5,636 nt of DNA from Thermoproteota archaeon (lineage in GTDB: Archaea; Korarchaeota; JAOZGF01), in contig JAOZGF010000123.1 of NCBI GenBank assembly GCA_027491845.1, forward strand, positions 1 through 5,636, written 5' to 3'. The notes beneath the pieces were generated by a model, which was not told where the DNA came from, searched no databases, and saw only the letters and a list, made by a program, of their open reading frames with translations. This document shows positions 3,895 through 5,636 of this stretch, piece after piece. The position numbers were made by a program, and so were the translations under genes. The first letter of the stretch is position 1. Each line of letters opens with the position of its first letter.

Positions 3895-4224
3895 TTAATC
3901 CTCCTCGTACTTAGCGATAAAGAAAAAGCTTGTATTTGCGATCTCATCAATCGTAGTTGTGAAACCGCATTGCTCACAAAGCCACAGCAGCCCGTGAGGG
4001 CCCTCACCCCTGTACCCACAAGAAAAACCGCTGAAAAGCAAGATAAGATCCTTCCGAGTCCACAGGATAGTGTTGTAAGTGACAGGAACGTTGTCGCAGG
4101 CGAAGCAAACAAGTGCAATCGGCTCGTCGACCAGGTGCTTTACACTGCTGAAGAACTGCTTGCTTTTCTCCGTTATCCCGTGGCCCTCATCGTACAGTAC
4201 GAGAGGGACGCCTGGATATGTCAT
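3895..4224 (-). CDS. Cys-containing protein with a GYRGEGPHGL motif, unknown function
   Basis: ATG at 4224 overlaps the stop of the wHTH gene (ATGA) and follows a strong GGAGGTGAGGAAGAA. The 109-residue product has an N-terminal strand and loop (VPLVLYDEGHGI), a helix (residues 19-31), a Cys pair (40, 43, CFAC), a strand-rich centre (YNTILWTRKDLILLFSGF), then Cys69, GYRGEGPHGL (70-79) and a second Cys pair (83, 86, CEQC), ending in a strand and acidic tail. Cys40/43 and Cys83/86 could bind one zinc in ribbon style, but the pairs lie 40 residues apart around predicted strands, so a structural site is only suggested. The Gly-rich motif followed by LLWLC looks like a conserved functional loop, but I cannot name the family. 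Coupling to the wHTH gene suggests a shared regulatory role. Confidence 0.75.
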   Translation of the reverse strand: MTYPGVPLVLYDEGHGITEKSKQFFSSVKHLVDEPIALVCFACDNVPVTYNTILWTRKDLILLFSGFSCGYRGEGPHGLLWLCEQCGFTTTIDEIANTSFFFIAKYEED

Positions 4225-4676
4225 TTCTTCCTCACCTCCTCCAGCAGGTCTTTCTCGACACTGAGACCCTTCTCAAGGGCCCTCTCCACGATCGTTCTAA
4301 GCGGGACGTTGAGTTCACGGGCCCAATAACTAGCAAACTGCTTAGTTATTGCCCCAAACGTGCCAGGATACTCCTCCAAGGCTTCCTCGAACTCCTTGTC
4401 GCTCAATTTCACCTCAGCAGCAGCCTTCTCCGCCTCCTCCCTCACTCGATCCCTAGAAATCGGTTTCGTCAGAAAGAGGATTCCGCCCCTCAATTGAGCT
4501 TGTGGATAGCGATCAGTTAAAACGGACACGTAATTGTACGCTGTAGGCTTGGAGATTTTGAAGCGGAAGCAGATATCGGCAATGCTTATCTGTCGCTCCT
4601 TTTCAAGAATTTTTAAGATTTCTCCTATTACGTGGAACATTTTGCCACGTGCAGAAGCCGTTTTCACCACCTCCAT
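4221..4676 (-). CDS. Winged-helix transcriptional regulator
   Basis: ATG at 4676 is chosen because a TATA box centred about 26 bases upstream would start transcription at the ATG itself, giving a leaderless mRNA. The 151-residue product has an N-terminal winged helix-turn-helix: helix 1 (MFHVIGEILKILEKER, about 13-28), helix 2 (SIADICFRFK, 31-40), turn and recognition helix (SKPTAYNYVSVLTDR, 42-56), then a wing (AQLRGGILFLT, 60-70). After a basic linker comes a charged helical C-terminal half (about 77-150), perhaps for dimerisation or a partner. It is the first gene of the minus-strand operon and divergent from the ParB-like gene, as expected for a switch-type regulator that controls the shared promoter region. 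That role is inferred; the HTH is clear from the sequence pattern. Confidence 0.8.
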   Translation of the reverse strand: MEVVKTASARGKMFHVIGEILKILEKERQISIADICFRFKISKPTAYNYVSVLTDRYPQAQLRGGILFLTKPISRDRVREEAEKAAAEVKLSDKEFEEALEEYPGTFGAITKQFASYWARELNVPLRTIVERALEKGLSVEKDLLEEVRKK

Positions 4677-4696
4677 ATAAAATTTTATCTATCTCT

Positions 4697-4707
4697 CATT
4701 ATATATC
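4697..4707 (-). promoter_or_regulatory. TATA box of the wHTH operon
   Basis: On the minus strand, GATATATAATG is centred about 26 bases before the ATG at 4676, the normal archaeal TATA distance for a leaderless transcript. No ribosome binding site precedes that ATG, which agrees. Confidence 0.6.
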
Positions 4708-4828
4708 AAGGAGGTTATATTTAAATAATATAAATAAATATCTATTATTGTTTGCTATACAATATATACTCTATGCAAGATAGATATATATAATGCACAT
4801 TTGCATATATGTTACTATACATTGTTCT

Positions 4829-4839
4829 ATTTAAATACT
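4829..4839 (+). promoter_or_regulatory. TATA box of the ParB-like gene
   Basis: TTTAAATA (4830-4837) is centred 27 bases before the ATG at 4861, so the transcript should be leaderless. The TATATAAA at 4851-4858 is too close to the ATG to be its TATA box. Confidence 0.6.
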
Positions 4840-4860
4840 CACTCACTCATTATATAAAGT

Positions 4861-5636
4861 ATGCAAAAAGAAGGAGTAATTTATGTTGAACTGAGCAGAA
4901 TAAAAGTGCCAGACGTGCGTGTGACAAGCCAACTCGATCCAGAGCTCATGAGAGAACTAGAAAAAAGCATTGCTGTAAGAGGAGTCCTTCAGCCCATCCA
5001 ACTTCTTGATGTGAACGGAGAACTCATTCTGATAGACGGCTTACACCGCCTAATTGCCTTGAAGCGTCTTGGAGGTAAAAGGATCCCCGCAGTAATCAGG
5101 AAAGGCTCCGAAAAAGACCTACTGACGCTCAATCTCATTTTAAACCGTCAACGCGGGATTTCAAACCCGCTGGAAGAAGGGAAAGTCTTGAGGACGCTCG
5201 TCGAGGAATACGGTGAAACACTCGACAGCGCGGCTGAAAAATGCGGAATCTCCCCTTCATGGGCCCGAAAACTCGTAAGGCTCACCCAGCTCCCCGACGA
5301 AGTCCAACTCTACGTTAAACAAGGCAAAATAAGTGTTTCAGCAGCGTGGGAAATCAGTTTTCTCCCCTCATTCGAAGATCAAATCTCCGTCGCCCGCGAC
5401 GCCGTAGAATTCCAATACACAGTAGAACAAGTCAAAAGTAGGGTAAAGCAACTCATAGACAAGGAATACGAACCACAAACAGGAGAATACATCTTTGAAC
5501 CAACAGGGAAGCCACGCCGCGTATTGCCACGCTGCATGGGCTGCGGAAAAGAACTAGAAACAGAGCAAAAATACGACTGGTTCTGCAACGAATGCTACCA
5601 ACTCGCAATCGACTTCTTCAAATACTACAACGCTCA
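4861..5636 (+). CDS. ParB-like DNA-binding protein with C-terminal zinc ribbon (3' partial)
   Basis: ATG at 4861 follows an in-frame TAA at 4855, and the frame stays open to the right edge (258 codons). The N-terminal ParB/sulfiredoxin-like domain (about residues 5-100) has the usual features: the LSRIKVPD start, 'ELEKSIAVRGVLQPI' (33-46), the GLHR box (60-63, with IDG before it) and NRQRG (95-99), the region that binds CTP in characterised ParB proteins. A central HTH follows (about 121-141, SAAEKCGISPSWARKLVRL). After another helical part, four Cys (225, 228, 242, 245; CMGC and CNEC) form a likely zinc ribbon, an unusual addition. Possible roles are partition, regulation or, as in some archaeal viral homologues, nuclease activity. 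No ParA is visible. It probably starts an operon running out of the window. Confidence 0.88.
   Translation, partial: MQKEGVIYVELSRIKVPDVRVTSQLDPELMRELEKSIAVRGVLQPIQLLDVNGELILIDGLHRLIALKRLGGKRIPAVIRKGSEKDLLTLNLILNRQRGISNPLEEGKVLRTLVEEYGETLDSAAEKCGISPSWARKLVRLTQLPDEVQLYVKQGKISVSAAWEISFLPSFEDQISVARDAVEFQYTVEQVKSRVKQLIDKEYEPQTGEYIFEPTGKPRRVLPRCMGCGKELETEQKYDWFCNECYQLAIDFFKYYNA

Larger units (their letters stand above)
4677..4860. promoter_or_regulatory. AT-rich divergent control region with repeats
   Basis: This is a strongly AT-rich 184-base gap between the diverging wHTH and ParB-like genes. CTCATTATATA occurs twice as a direct repeat (4695-4705 and 4846-4856), once at each edge. ATGCA half-sites occur at 4773-4777 and 4793-4797, the latter forming ATGCA-CATT-TGCAT (4793-4806), a perfect 5-bp inverted repeat. 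CTATACA occurs near 4755 and 4815, and ACTC is repeated three times at 4837-4848. These could be operators for the wHTH protein or sites for the ParB-like protein; an origin or partition site is also possible. No gene is seen here. Confidence 0.55.

Noticed and set aside
3686..4520. Plus-strand open frames at 3686-3898, 3970-4329, 4079-4264 and 4218-4520
   Set aside because: They are reverse sides of the minus-strand operon, with Ser/Leu-rich products and no supporting start signals.
5379..5588. Minus-strand open frame within the ParB-like gene
   Set aside because: The plus strand encodes a recognisable ParB-like protein here with intact HTH and Cys pairs.

Overview
The window looks like part of a virus, provirus or virus-derived plasmid of a hyperthermophilic archaeon, most likely a crenarchaeote. 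The grounds are archaeal-style TATA boxes about 26 bases before leaderless starts, oligo-T terminators without GC stems, GTG and TTG starts, strong GGAGGTG ribosome binding sites, and a dense series of small, overlapping, mostly unrecognisable genes. No rRNA, tRNA, CRISPR array, insertion sequence or integrase is visible. The host assignment is inference.

Layout. (1) Bases 1-2067, plus strand: a tightly packed operon that enters from outside the window. It holds the C-terminal helical repeats of a larger protein, a small two-helix membrane protein, a small helical protein, a 259-residue predicted clan CD (C25/caspase-like) cysteine peptidase with a His-Gly/Cys dyad, and a Trp-rich protein. 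It ends at a T10 tract. (2) Bases 2068-2212: a convergent intergenic region with one T10 terminator for each strand and a perfect hairpin between them. (3) Bases 2213-4676, minus strand: a chain of nine small genes. It starts with a winged-helix regulator (4676-4221) and continues with a Cys-rich protein, a small helical protein, a possible nucleic-acid-binding protein and a one-TM peptide. A second promoter at about 3144-3202 is followed by a beta-rich protein, a 49-residue Cys-rich protein, a 49-residue ribbon-helix-helix (RHH) protein and a helical protein. (4) Bases 4677-4860: an AT-rich divergent control region. (5) Bases 4861-5636, plus strand: a ParB-like protein with an added zinc ribbon, cut off by the window end.

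Three real minus-strand genes are very short: the TM peptide (3213-3353), the Cys-rich protein (2672-2821) and the RHH protein (2526-2675). The last two fill what first looks like a 280-base non-coding stretch full of hairpins. The hairpins are real but lie inside coding sequence. One encloses the ribosome binding site and start codon of the RHH gene.

Working model (inference): the wHTH, RHH and ParB-like proteins act as control and replication or partition functions around the divergent promoter and the internal promoter, while the plus-strand operon encodes late functions such as virion assembly, maturation or release, with the peptidase as its most informative member.
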